64,000 bases of DNA from Candidatus Methylophosphatis roskildensis (GTDB lineage Bacteria; Pseudomonadota; Gammaproteobacteria; Burkholderiales; Rhodocyclaceae), in contig JADJEV010000003.1 of the NCBI GenBank assembly GCA_016708905.1, positions 558,001-622,000 of the forward strand, given 5' to 3'. The notes under the pieces were generated by a model, which searched no databases, had not been told where the DNA came from, and was given only the letters and a program-made list of their open reading frames with translations. The translations under genes and the position numbers were made by a program. Every line of letters begins with the position of its first letter. Positions within the stretch are counted from its first letter, which is position 1. Shown piece by piece: positions 1-9,400 of the stretch.

Positions 1-101
1 CAGTGCCGGATTGCGACATGGGTTTCCTCGTCGATGTTTGCGGGCGGCCGGGATCAGTGGATTCCACGATCTTGCCCAACAGGTAGTGTAAAGCCGCCGC
101 G

Positions 102-2013
102 CACGGTAAATTTGTTCTCAAGTAACCCGTGGTCCGGAAGCTGAGTTATTGGTCATACGCAAGTAGTCGAAGACGAGGCGGGTATTGAAGCAAAGTTTGC
201 GCATCATCTCGGCGATAGACTCGGTGCTCTGAAAGGACTTGAGGATGCCGACGGCGAAGCGACGCAGGCGGGTGATGTTTTCCGGGCCGTGGCCGGTACG
301 GATGCGAGAGCGATCCTCGTCGTAGTTCCAGTCGATGATGTAATGGGTGCTCTCGATGGTCCAGTGGCCGCGATTGATCGCCAAGACCTCTTGCGCCGAG
401 GCCTCGTGCGGCGACTGGCTCGTGATGCCCAGCGCGATCTCACGCGATGACTCGCCGGTTTTCTTCTTGATTGATTCGCGCTCGATCATGAACACCTGGC
501 CGACGTGAGGGAAATCGAGGTAGGCATTGAGCGCCGTACTGCACCAGATGCGTCGGGTCTCGATGCGGCCATGGTCAGGCGGGGTCACGTCGACGAAGTC
601 AGGATCGCCCCGCTTTTCAAACAGCAAGGCGATTTCGCGTTCGAGACCGGGCTGGTTGCCTTTGACGGTAAAGCTATAGTGGGCCTTGCGCCCGATCAGA
701 TACGCTGCCAGTGTGCGCTGGGTCAGCAGCGCATCGGCCGTGACCACCTTGCCGGCGAGCGCGCAGCCATCGAGCACGGGGATGGCCATGCCGATCTCGT
801 TGGTACGCTTTTGCTCATCGCTGCCGGCTACGGGCAATGTCCCGACTTTTTTGGGTGTGGCAGGTGTTCGACTCATGGCCGATCACGCTCAGGATGTGCG
901 TTTGATAGCCCTGCGCGTCGATCGCGTTCTTCATGACTTTACCATCCATCGCCAGCGCCCGGTCGTCTTTTGCCCACGCCTGGTTCCAGGCATTGAGCGC
1001 GCGATCCAGCGTGTCCGGTTCAATGCGCACCAGGCAATCGCGGATGACGAATTCGCTGGGGACGACATAACGCCCCTTCTCGCGCCGACAGCCAAAGCGC
1101 TCACGTGCCTTTTGCCCCAGGCTTTCGGCCCAGTCATGGGCGGCCTTGTAGCCGCGCATGCCGCACAGGATGGCGCCCGCGGCAATGCCCAGCACCACGG
1201 GCAGGCGGTGGCGGCGCCCTTGCCGGCGGCGCGGGTCGGTGACGGTGGTGAAGCACAGCGGCAGCGCGCGCATCTGCTCAGCGCTCAGCATCAATTTTGG
1301 GGCTCCCGTGAGTTGAAGGTGATTGCGCTCAGGATGCGTCAATTGCGCTCGGGCGGCCCGGTGCAAGGCACGCACAAACACGCGCTTGGGCGCGTCAATC
1401 TCGCCGCTGTAGCCTTGCCGCGTGCGCCGGTAGCCTTGAGTGAGCCCCAGTTCCGTCCAGTTGGCCGCGCGATAGACGCCGCCATGAAATCGCCGCGGAT
1501 CGACAAAGGTTTCCAGCAGGAGCAAGGGATGACCAAAGCGCCCCTGCCAGTCGCGTGCGATGCGCCGTTCAGTGAGCGAGAGCACCCGTGAGCCAATATT
1601 CGGCCGGTGCCACTCGGGCAGGATCAGGAAGCGACTGTTGTTGGCGATGAGTTTGAGTCGGTCATACTGCGTGCGAAAGTCCCAGCCGATCCATCGATCA
1701 CGCACGCCGCATTTCAGGGCCGCCGCCGAGACGTTGAGTTGCGCGACCCACTGACCGCGCCAGGTTGCGACATACCAGATCGCCTCGCCGATCTTCGCGA
1801 GATCTCCCAGATAATGATGCCGCGCCATCTGCTCTCGATAGCGTTGTTCCTCGCTGCGCTCTACCGGCCGTACCTGAAGCTCCGATAGGACTTGCGCCAT
1901 GGGTTTCATCGATTCCATCCCATGGGTTATACCGAGAAATCCCGGGCTTGTCCAGCCTTGCGTGCTAACCCATTGCACTAACAAACTAATTCAGATAGCG
2001 CCGATCCACCCTG
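102..2013 (-). mobile_element. ISAs1-type insertion sequence with DruA domain, copy 1
   Basis: A complete 1,912-bp element. It is bounded by a 10-bp direct duplication, AGCCGCCGCG, at 92-101 and 2014-2023. The ends show only a short imperfect inverted repeat (CACGGT at 102, and CAGGGT read from the other end). The same 1,912-bp sequence, with a few base differences, recurs in the opposite orientation at 6196-10926 once the element inserted there is removed, so both ends are fixed by comparison. A 10-bp duplication suits the ISAs1 family. The element holds a single split reading frame on the minus strand. No gene interrupted by this copy was recognised in the flanks. Confidence 0.93.
118..1918 (-). 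pseudogene. DruA-domain/ISAs1 transposase, frame split at an A6 tract
   Basis: Two overlapping frames encode one protein of about 600 residues. The first (1918 down to 815) begins at an ATG giving MESMKPMAQV and carries a DruA/DUF4338 domain over roughly its first 190 residues, then the N-terminal ISAs1-associated domain. The second (876 down to 118) carries most of the DDE catalytic domain. Visible acidic residues are the Asp in AMDGKVMK (first frame), the Asp in VVTADALL and the Glu in GHWTIEST. The switch falls at the six-T run at 847-852 (A6 on the coding strand). The other copy has the same break, so it predates duplication or is a recoding site. ISAs1 transposases are normally one frame. 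Whether active protein is made is unknown. Confidence 0.8.
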
Positions 2014-2225
2014 AGCCGCCGCGGGGCAAGGCTGGATTCTCCGTCGGCGTCGTGCTGGGGCTCAGTCGGCGCCCCCAAGGCTCGCAGGGAACGGAGGCCG
2101 GATCCACGGCAGGCTGGCCCCAGACGGGCACGCCGAAGAAAGCTGGTGCAGACAAGTGCTCCCGACGGGCGCAGTCGGGTGCGGGCGAGCTTGAATTCAG
2201 TGCCGCCACGTGGCATAGTTCAACG

Positions 2226-2237
2226 TGTCACATGACA
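2226..2237. promoter_or_regulatory. Palindrome upstream of the Xre-type antitoxin
   Basis: TGTCACATGACA consists of 5-bp perfect inverted arms around CA. It ends 20 bp before the antitoxin start codon. Antitoxins of RES-Xre modules commonly repress their own operon through palindromes near the promoter, so this is a plausible operator. That is inference from position and symmetry only. Confidence 0.4.
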
Positions 2238-2257
2238 GATTTCGATTGGAGCTGACG

Positions 2258-2728
2258 ATGAGTACGATGGTCGAGACCGGCGACGCGCCTGCCTATGCAC
2301 GTCGGGTGGCGGAAATGCTCGGCGTGGGGAGGAACCTCAGGCGCAGCATGGGCTCGGCAGTGGCCGTGCACGAAGCCCTTCATGCCGGGCTGCCGCGTCG
2401 CGCGTTGCTCGAGGCAATCCAGTCAGGCGGCATACCTGTGGCGGAGCTGTTGCCGGTGTTCGGCGTCAGCACGCGGACCTATATGCGTCTTAGGGCCGAG
2501 CCCGACAAGTTGCTGGACGCTGAGCAAAGCGGGCGCGTTTGGCAGTTCGCGGCGTTGCTCGCGAAGGCGGAGGATGTTTTTGGTTCCAGCGAACGGGCCG
2601 TTGACTGGTTGCTCAGGCCCGCGATGGCGCTCGAGAATCGCCGGCCGATCGAACTGCTTACCACCCCGGTGGGCGTTCATCTGGTCGACGACGTCATCGA
2701 GCGGATGCGCTACGGCGTGTATCAGTGA
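2258..2728 (+). CDS. Xre/MbcA/ParS-type antitoxin of a RES-Xre module
   Basis: Antitoxin of a type II toxin-antitoxin pair, expected to bind and block the RES toxin and repress the operon. The 156-residue protein has the family layout: an N-terminal helical region with a Cro/Xre-like helix-turn-helix (about residues 45-90, GIPVAELLPVFGVSTRTYMR) and a C-terminal MbcA/ParS toxin-binding domain that includes WLLRPAMALENRRPIELL. The ATG at 2258 is chosen because GGAG lies 8 bp upstream; an upstream ATG at 2225 has no such site. The stop codon overlaps the toxin GTG start (GTGA), a sign of translational coupling. Both genes are intact, so the module is probably functional. Confidence 0.88.
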   Translation: MSTMVETGDAPAYARRVAEMLGVGRNLRRSMGSAVAVHEALHAGLPRRALLEAIQSGGIPVAELLPVFGVSTRTYMRLRAEPDKLLDAEQSGRVWQFAALLAKAEDVFGSSERAVDWLLRPAMALENRRPIELLTTPVGVHLVDDVIERMRYGVYQ

Positions 2729-3228
2729 CGCCCCTGCCGGGTGACACCGGTCCCGCCCACTTCTGGCGGCTGGACGACAAGCGGTATGCAAAGAAGTGGG
2801 ATAGCGGTGACGGATCGCGCCTGAAGGGCGGCCGCTGGAGTCCGGCCGGCGTGCCAGCCGTTTACTGCTCGCTCGACCCAGCCACTGCCATTCTCGAACT
2901 CGCCGTGCACAAGGGGTTCGACACTCTCAACGCCGTTGCGCACGTGCTGTCGGCCGCGACCCTGGCAATCCCCTGGGCCCAGGTCCACGTCGTCCACCCC
3001 AAGGACGTCCCCAACAAACTTTGGCTATATCCGTGCGCCCTCAGCGCGGCGCAACAGGGCTTTGGGCGCCGGCTGTTGAGCGTGCATGACTTCATTGCGA
3101 TTCCGAGCGCGGTATCCCGCCGCAGTTGGAACCTTGTCTTTGACGCCAATCGCGCTGCCGGCAAGTACGCGCTGCAATGCCAGGAAGCCCTCGACCTGGA
3201 TCCGCGGCTGAATCCGCCCCGGCGCTAG
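2725..3228 (+). CDS. RES-domain toxin
   Basis: Toxin of the RES-Xre module. RES proteins degrade NAD+ and halt growth unless bound by their antitoxin. The 167-residue protein is the usual length and shows the RES signature: Arg15 in HFWRL, GGRW at about 35-38, Tyr47 in AVYCSL and Glu58 in AILELA, which correspond to the conserved Arg, Tyr and Glu of the active site. It starts at a GTG overlapping the antitoxin stop by four bases. Flanking ISAs1 copies suggest the pair sits in mobile DNA, but neither IS shares a duplication with the other, so it is not a composite transposon. Confidence 0.88.
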   Translation: MTPLPGDTGPAHFWRLDDKRYAKKWDSGDGSRLKGGRWSPAGVPAVYCSLDPATAILELAVHKGFDTLNAVAHVLSAATLAIPWAQVHVVHPKDVPNKLWLYPCALSAAQQGFGRRLLSVHDFIAIPSAVSRRSWNLVFDANRAAGKYALQCQEALDLDPRLNPPRR

Positions 3229-3384
3229 CGGTGGCGTCCGCCGTGTGGCCGGTGCGTCATCTGCTTCCAGCGGCTGCCCGGCGGAATCAAGTCGCTCGTA
3301 CACCGCGTGCGTGGCCCCGAGCTACTCGATATGGGTGCCGCCTCCGACAGACAGCGCGCGGCCAAATACAGGAGGTGGAATCCG

Positions 3385-5709
3385 ATGTCACTCATTACCC
3401 AGGAGCTCGCTGAAACCCTGCGGACCATCCGGCGCCCCGGGGACTTCTACACGAGCGGCACGGCGGAGATCTTTGCACCGCGCCTGGAGGTCGACGGTGT
3501 CGGTGCCGTTTCCTTGCCGCTGCTGCCGATGCAGGCCGAGCAACTCATCGCCGTCGCCGAGCGCGCGCCCTACGGACGTGGCGAGCAGACCCTGGTCGAC
3601 ACCGAGGTGCGTCGCACCTGGCAGATCGGCGCCGATCGCGTCCACATCCAGGGCCGCAATTGGGCACACACAGTGGATGCCATCGTCGCCCGCGCAGCCA
3701 CCGGCCTTGGGGTGAGCGAGCCGGTATCGGCCGAGCTCTACAAGCTCCTCGTCTATGACCCCGGCAGCTTTTTCGTGCGCCATCGCGACACCGAAAAGGC
3801 TCCTGGCATGTTCGCCACCCTGGTGCTCGTTTTGCCCTCGATCTGCACCGGCGGCGAACTGATGGTGCGCCACCGCGAGCGCGAGGTACTGCTCGACCTG
3901 CGCTGCCCGGAGCCCTCGGATGTCGCTTTCGCCGCCTTCTACGCCGACTGCGTGCATGAGGTTCGCCCCGTCACCACAGGCTGCCGGCTGACCCTGATCT
4001 ACAATCTTCTGCGCACGGGCAAGGGCCCGGCGCCTGAACCTCCGCGCTACGACGCGGAGCAGACCCGCATCACGCAACTGCTGCGCCGCTGGGCCGCCGA
4101 GATGGATTCACCAGAGCACGGGTCGCCGAAGAAGCTGATCTATCCCCTCGAGCATGCCTACACGCCGGCGGAACTCGCATTCGACAACCTGAAGAACGCC
4201 GACGCGGCCGTGGCTGCGGTGCTCGTGCCGGCAGCGGCGCAGGCGGACTGCGATGTCCATCTGGCGTTGGTGTCCATCGAGGAGAGCGGGAGCGCCGAAT
4301 ACGTCGGCTACAGCTCGCGCGGCCGCCGGGGGCGCTGGGAAGCGGACGATGAAGTCGAATTCGCAGCCGGCGAGGTGTTCGAGCGAAACCAGAGCATCTC
4401 GGACTGGCGACGGCCAGATGGCAGCCGTCCCGAGATGGGTGCCCTGCCGATAAAGGACGACGAGCTGTGCCCGCCCGATGCCCTGAGCGACGAGGAGCCG
4501 GACGAAGAGCATTTCCACGAGGCGACAGGCAACGAGGGTGCTTCCTTCGAGCGCACCTACTGCCGGGCGGCACTGGTGCTCTGGCCCCGCTCGCGGGTTT
4601 TCGCCGTACTCAACCAGGCGGGCCTGTCGGTCACCGTCCCCTACCTTGAACAACTCGCGCAACGATGGACCGAAAGCGGCGAACACCCTGAATCGCCGCT
4701 GCGGCGCGATGGGCACGCACTCGGCGGCCACATGATCGAGGGCTGGCCGATGCGGCCCTTTTACCCGCGCGGCAAGCGCAGCGATGCTACTCGGGTTCTC
4801 GCTGCCTTGGCTCAACTGCGAGACTCGCAACGCATCGACCAGTTCCTGACCGACATCTGCGCCGCTGGCGCCTACGGTGGCGGGGATAACGAGGCGATCG
4901 TGCAAGCCGCGGCACTATTGCCGGCGCAGCGCGCGGCCGAGCTGCTCGAGCGGATTGTCACGAAGAACGCCGTGGAGCGCTCGGGTGCCTGCGCCGACCT
5001 GCTCGCGCGATTCGCAGCCGATGCCGGTGCTCCGCGCGCGCTCCTTCATCCGGCCGCCGCCGCCCTCGTCGCCGTACTTCCGGGGGATCCAGAACGCACG
5101 CCGGAAAACGATCCCTGGCACCAGCCGGAGCCGGTGAGTGCCGCGCTCGTCGTCGATCTGCTGAGCGCATGCGGTCAGATCGACGCTGCCGAAATGGCCG
5201 AGCGCGCCACCGACCACCTGTTGGGCTGTCCGAGGATTTTCGAGATGGACGCGGTAATCGTCCCCGCCGCCCTGCGTCTGACCGAATCGGCGCACGCCAG
5301 AGATCTGGCACCGGTGCAACGTCTGCGCAGCGCCTGCCTCGCTCACCTGCGAGCGCGCATAGGCGAGCCGCTCGAACCGCCGCGCGACTTGGCGCGTGCC
5401 GCTACGATCCCCTGCCGCTGCAAGGATTGCGCCGAACTGAACCGCTTCCTCGCCGATCCCGCTCGCAAGCTGTGGGCCTTCAAGGCTGCTCAAGCCGAGC
5501 GCAGCCACGTCGAGGCCTCGATCCGACACAGCGGCTGCGACGTGGACTTCGTCACCGAACAACGCGGTCGCCCGTACAGCCTCGTGTGTACGAAGAACCA
5601 GGCAAGCTACGAGGACCGCGCCCGGCAGCGCAAGAAAGATCTCAAGGATCTGGCGAGGCTGGAGGCGCCTGAAGATAGCGGCCCGCGTGGCAATGAGGTC
5701 GTCGAATAG
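3385..5709 (+). CDS. Large 2OG-Fe(II) oxygenase-domain protein
   Basis: Predicted 2-oxoglutarate/Fe(II)-dependent dioxygenase of 774 residues. The N-terminal third carries a prolyl-4-hydroxylase-like fold with the iron triad His133-x-Asp135 (VRHRDTEK) and His191 (CVHEVRP), followed by Arg201 (GCRLTLIYN) for 2-oxoglutarate. The remaining 550 or so residues match no domain recognised here; they are acidic in places and include a Cys cluster near residue 675 (IPCRCKDCAEL). AGGAGG at 3370-3375 lies 9 bp before the ATG, which decides the start; the frame is open further upstream. The substrate is unknown. It lies 156 bp downstream of the RES toxin on the same strand and may belong to the same accessory cargo. 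Confidence 0.75.
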   Translation: MSLITQELAETLRTIRRPGDFYTSGTAEIFAPRLEVDGVGAVSLPLLPMQAEQLIAVAERAPYGRGEQTLVDTEVRRTWQIGADRVHIQGRNWAHTVDAIVARAATGLGVSEPVSAELYKLLVYDPGSFFVRHRDTEKAPGMFATLVLVLPSICTGGELMVRHREREVLLDLRCPEPSDVAFAAFYADCVHEVRPVTTGCRLTLIYNLLRTGKGPAPEPPRYDAEQTRITQLLRRWAAEMDSPEHGSPKKLIYPLEHAYTPAELAFDNLKNADAAVAAVLVPAAAQADCDVHLALVSIEESGSAEYVGYSSRGRRGRWEADDEVEFAAGEVFERNQSISDWRRPDGSRPEMGALPIKDDELCPPDALSDEEPDEEHFHEATGNEGASFERTYCRAALVLWPRSRVFAVLNQAGLSVTVPYLEQLAQRWTESGEHPESPLRRDGHALGGHMIEGWPMRPFYPRGKRSDATRVLAALAQLRDSQRIDQFLTDICAAGAYGGGDNEAIVQAAALLPAQRAAELLERIVTKNAVERSGACADLLARFAADAGAPRALLHPAAAALVAVLPGDPERTPENDPWHQPEPVSAALVVDLLSACGQIDAAEMAERATDHLLGCPRIFEMDAVIVPAALRLTESAHARDLAPVQRLRSACLAHLRARIGEPLEPPRDLARAATIPCRCKDCAELNRFLADPARKLWAFKAAQAERSHVEASIRHSGCDVDFVTEQRGRPYSLVCTKNQASYEDRARQRKKDLKDLARLEAPEDSGPRGNEVVE

Positions 5710-6012
5710 CCATTTTCAGTCGAAGCGATGGAGAACTGGGGGCTGCCGAGCTTGGCCTCACGGAGCGCGCGATTCGCGCGCGGCGCGCGGCGCAATGCGG
5801 CCGACAATGCCAACGTGATTGCACGTAGAGCGTCGGCACCCGGCCAGAAGCGGTCCCCCGGGCTACTGATCCAAAGGAGTCATTCGTCGAACCCGATTTC
5901 TCGTAAGCAGCCGTTGGCCGATAACTCGCAACCTTGCGGTTGATCCACCTGCCGCAGTGTTGTAGTCTTTTCGCATAATGAGACCCCGCCGGCGTAGTAT
6001 GTGGGAGGGTGT
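5710..6012. other. Intergenic stretch with no recognised gene
   Basis: About 300 bp between the oxygenase gene and the start of the interrupted unknown gene. Both strands lack a convincing coding frame. The part around 5840-5945 (AAAGGAGTCATTCGTCGAAC and nearby) looks like decayed intergenic repeat sequence, but no second copy of useful length was found in the window. Confidence 0.4.
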
Positions 6013-6195
6013 GTGACAATCTTTGTAAGTATCTCTGATGTGTGCGACGCGGAAGCGCGCCAGATCGGCCAGAATGCGGCCTTGCAGAAGCTTGCCGCTG
6101 AGGTGGAGCGGATTCAGAACATAGCCCACTTCGATCGCCACCAACCATTCCCGATCGTGAAGAAGGTGCTTGGCAAGATGCTCCGCCTATACGCG
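6013..6195 (+). pseudogene. Unknown gene, 5' part, interrupted by an IS
   Basis: The first 61 codons of a gene whose remainder lies at 10937-11398. The reading frame enters the 10-bp duplication CCTATACGCG (6186-6195) as ...Leu-Tyr-Ala and leaves its second copy (10927-10936) in the same frame, so removing the IS restores one frame (...KMLRLYAIEQLQDE...). GGAGGG at 6004-6009 precedes a GTG at 6013, the preferred start. The restored protein would have about 215 residues, be charged and largely helical, and have no signal peptide or membrane segment. The family was not recognised. It is inactivated by the insertion. Confidence 0.72.
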
Positions 6196-6949
6196 CAGGG
6201 TGGATCGGCGCTATCTGAATTAGTTTGTTAGTGCAATGGGTTAGCACGCAAGGCTGGACAAGCCCGGGATTTCTCGGTATAACCCATGGGATGGAATCGA
6301 TGAAACCCATGGCGCAAGTCCTATCGGAGCTTCAGGTACGGCCGGTAGAGCGCAGCGAGGAACAACGCTATCGAGAGCAGATGGCGCGGCATCATTATCT
6401 GGGAGATCTCGCGAAGATCGGCGAGGCGATCTGGTATGTCGCAACCTGGCGCGGTCAGTGGGTCGCGCAACTCAACGTCTCGGCGGCGGCCCTGAAATGC
6501 GGCGTGCGTGATCGATGGATCGGCTGGGACTTTCGCACGCAGTATGACCGACTCAAACTCATCGCCAACAACAGTCGCTTCCTGATCCTGCCCGAGTGGC
6601 ACCGGCCGAATATTGGCTCACGGGTGCTCTCGCTCACTGAACGGCGCATCGCCCGCGACTGGCAGGGGCGCTTTGGTCATCCCTTGCTCCTGCTGGAAAC
6701 CTTTGTCGATCCGCGGCGATTTCATGGCGGCGTCTATCGCGCGGCCAACTGGACGGAACTGGGGCTCACTCAAGGCTACCGGCGCACGCGGCAAGGCTAC
6801 AGCAGTGCCGACGCACATGTGCTGAAACCCTGATGCTACAAGGGGTGGGAGCGCGGGCAAAAATATTTTCTTCGCGAAAGGGCTAGACAGCCGGATTTCG
6901 GTCTTGGATAATCGAGCGTGAGCCAACACGCCTTAAGGGCTTTCACGCG

Positions 6950-7879
6950 ATGTTCCAATCTGATGGGTTGAACCTGTGGCAAGGCAATCGCGAGATTGGC
7001 GCAGAAGATATTGCCTACATCCGCACTCTGATAGAGCGCTTTCCCAGGTTGGCGCGCTCGGAATTGGCTGACACGCTGTGCGAACATCTGGGGTGGCTCA
7101 CGCCGGCGGGTGCGCCCAAGAAAGAGGCTTGCAGGAAGTTGCTGGCGCGCCTGGAAGCGGGCGGCGAGATTCGTCTGCCGGCGCGGCGCACACAGGGCGG
7201 CGACCAGACGAGCGGGCGGGACAGGGCAGCAACGCCCAGCGTGCCGATTGTCTCGGGTGAGTCGGTGCAGTGCACGTTGGCGCAGCTTGGGCCGGTGCGC
7301 TTGCGCCTGCTTGGGCAGGCGCACGATGTGGCGCAGTGCAATGCCTATGTCGAGCGCTTTCATCCGCTGGGCTACCACAAGCCGTTTGGCTATTGGGCGC
7401 GCTACCGCATTGAGGCCGCCGATCGAAGCCTGGGCTATCTGCTGCTGTGTGGCGCGGCCAGGGCAATCGAGCCGCGTGATCGCTGGATCGGCTGGAGTGC
7501 GCGCCAGCGCCTGGCGAACCTGCCCTGGGTGGTCAACAATAATCGTTTCCTGGTGTTTCCCTGGGTGCGGATCGAGCACTTGGCCAGCCATGTGCTGGGC
7601 CAGCTGGCACGCCAGTTGGCCGATGACTGGCAGGCGTGCTGGGGATACCGGCCGCTGCTGCTGGAGAGCTTTGTCGATCCGGCGCACTATCGCGGCACCT
7701 GCTACCGCGGCGCCGGCTGGCAGTTGCTGGGGCACACCAGCGGTCGCGGTTTGGCGCGCCCCGGCAAGCACTATCACAGCTCTGCCAAGCTGATCTTCGT
7801 CAAAGCGCTGCAGGCGCAGTGCCGTCGCCTGCTGTGCTGCGATCAACTCCAGGAAAGGCACGAACCATGGGCAAAGTGA
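6950..7879 (+). CDS. DruA-type (DUF4338) protein of the nested IS
   Basis: A 309-residue stand-alone DruA/DUF4338 protein. The first 110 or so residues form a helical, probably DNA-binding region (LARSELADTLCEHLGWLTPA, then PKKEACRKLLARLEAGGEIR), and the rest is the DUF4338 core: VERFHPLGYHKPFG, a conserved RDRWIGW, NNNRFLVFPW, and LLLESFVDPAHYRGTCY. The same motifs occur in the fused protein of the outer IS (RDRWIGWDF, NNSRFLILPEW, LLLETFVDPRRFHG). DUF4338 is best known from the Druantia antiphage system, where its biochemical role is unclear. Here it is an accessory gene of a transposon. Its 3' end overlaps the transposase start at 7867. Confidence 0.8.
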   Translation: MFQSDGLNLWQGNREIGAEDIAYIRTLIERFPRLARSELADTLCEHLGWLTPAGAPKKEACRKLLARLEAGGEIRLPARRTQGGDQTSGRDRAATPSVPIVSGESVQCTLAQLGPVRLRLLGQAHDVAQCNAYVERFHPLGYHKPFGYWARYRIEAADRSLGYLLLCGAARAIEPRDRWIGWSARQRLANLPWVVNNNRFLVFPWVRIEHLASHVLGQLARQLADDWQACWGYRPLLLESFVDPAHYRGTCYRGAGWQLLGHTSGRGLARPGKHYHSSAKLIFVKALQAQCRRLLCCDQLQERHEPWAK

Positions 7880-9400
7880 GCCGGCGTCCGGCACGAGAGG
7901 CGGCCAAGCAAGCGCTTCAAAAAAACACCAGTACCGTGAGTTGCGCCAGCAACAACAAGCCGCCGGACTCATTGTTCCTGCGCCGCCGAGCCCAGCCAGC
8001 CGCTTAAGCCCTTACCAAAGCGTTGAAGAAGAATGTCACGCGCGCACCGAGGCCGTTACCGAGCAGGCGCGCGTGTTCAGAGCGCAGCTGCCGACGCTGC
8101 TTAAACGACTGCGTCAGATCCAGGACACGCGCAACCCGAAAAAGCTCAAGCACGCGCTGGTGAGCCTGATGCTGTATGGCATCCTGGTGTTTGTCCTGCA
8201 CTACAGCTCACGGCGGGAAGCCAACACCGATATCACGCGGCCCATGTTCGAGCACAACCTGCGGCTGCTGTTCCCCGAGTTGGACAGTTTGCCCCATGCC
8301 GATACGTTGTTTCGTCTGCTGAGCAAGATCGATGTGGGCCAAATCGAGCACGCACATATCGATTTGGTCGAGCGGCTCATCCGCAAGAAGAAGTTTGCAA
8401 ACTACCGGATCAATAACTGCTATCCCATCGCCATCGATGGCACGCAGAAGGTGGGCGGCGCCACTTTGTGGAGCGAGTCGCTACAGGAAAAGCGTCTGTC
8501 AGGGTCCGATCAGGACGCGCCCGAGCACGCCCGCTATCAGTACCACGTCTATGTCCTGGAAGCGAACCTGTGCTTTCACAACGGCATGGTGATTCCGCTG
8601 ATGAGCGAGTTTCTCGACTATCAGCACGGTGACACCGAGCAGAACAAGCAGGACTGCGAGCTGCGGGCCTTTCACCGCCTGGCCGAGCGCATCAAAAGGC
8701 CTTTCCCCGCCTGGCGGTGATGCTGCTGCTTGACGGACTGTATCCCAACGGGCCCGTGCTGGAGCGTTGCCGCGATTATCACTGGCAGTTCATGATCGTG
8801 CTCAAAGACGATTCGCTGCCCACGGTGTGGACGGAATACGGCGCTCTGCTGAAGTTCAAACCCGACAATGAACACCGCCAGAGCTGGGGCGAGCGAGCGC
8901 AGCACTTTCGTTGGGTCAATGACATTCGTTACGAATACGGACCCAACCACCGCCATCACCGCGACGTGCACGTCGTGCTCTGCCGCGAAAACTGGCAAGC
9001 GCTCGACGAGGACGGCGAGATCGTGACAAAGACCGCCAAACATGCCTGGATCTCAAGCCAAAAGCTGCGGCGCGAGAACGTCCACCAACGCTGCAATCTG
9101 GCGGCGCGTCACCGTTGGGGGATCGAGAGCTGCAACCTGGTCGAAAAGCACCACGGTTACCGCTACGAGCATCTCTTCGCCAAGAATTGGAACGCGATGC
9201 GCGGCTATCATTACCTGATGCGTCTCGCGCACCTGCTCAACACCCTGGCACGCTTCTCGAGCGCGCTGGTCGCGCAGCATCTGGCGATCGGTGTGCGCGC
9301 CTTCATACAATTCGTGCGCAGCACCTATAGCGGCCCATGGCTCGATCCGCCAACGGTCAAACAGCGCATGGAACGTCCGTTCCAGCTTCGCTTCACCTGA
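7867..9400 (+). pseudogene. DDE transposase of the nested IS, two frame breaks
   Basis: Reads as one transposase of about 510 residues if two breaks are bridged. It starts at ATG 7867 (MGKVSRRPAR). The first break is at an A7 run (7919-7925), where A-AAA-AAC is a classic -1 slippery heptamer, and the continuing frame gives HQYRELRQQQ. The second is at an A4 run (8694-8697); one more A would give ERIKKAFPRLAVMLLLDG. Visible catalytic candidates are the Asp in AIDGTQK, the Asp in LLLDGLYP and the Glu in HRWGIESCNLVEKHHGY. The protein resembles IS4/ISNCY-like DDE enzymes. It is either decayed or uses recoding at the first site; the second site has no good slippery motif. Confidence 0.75.
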
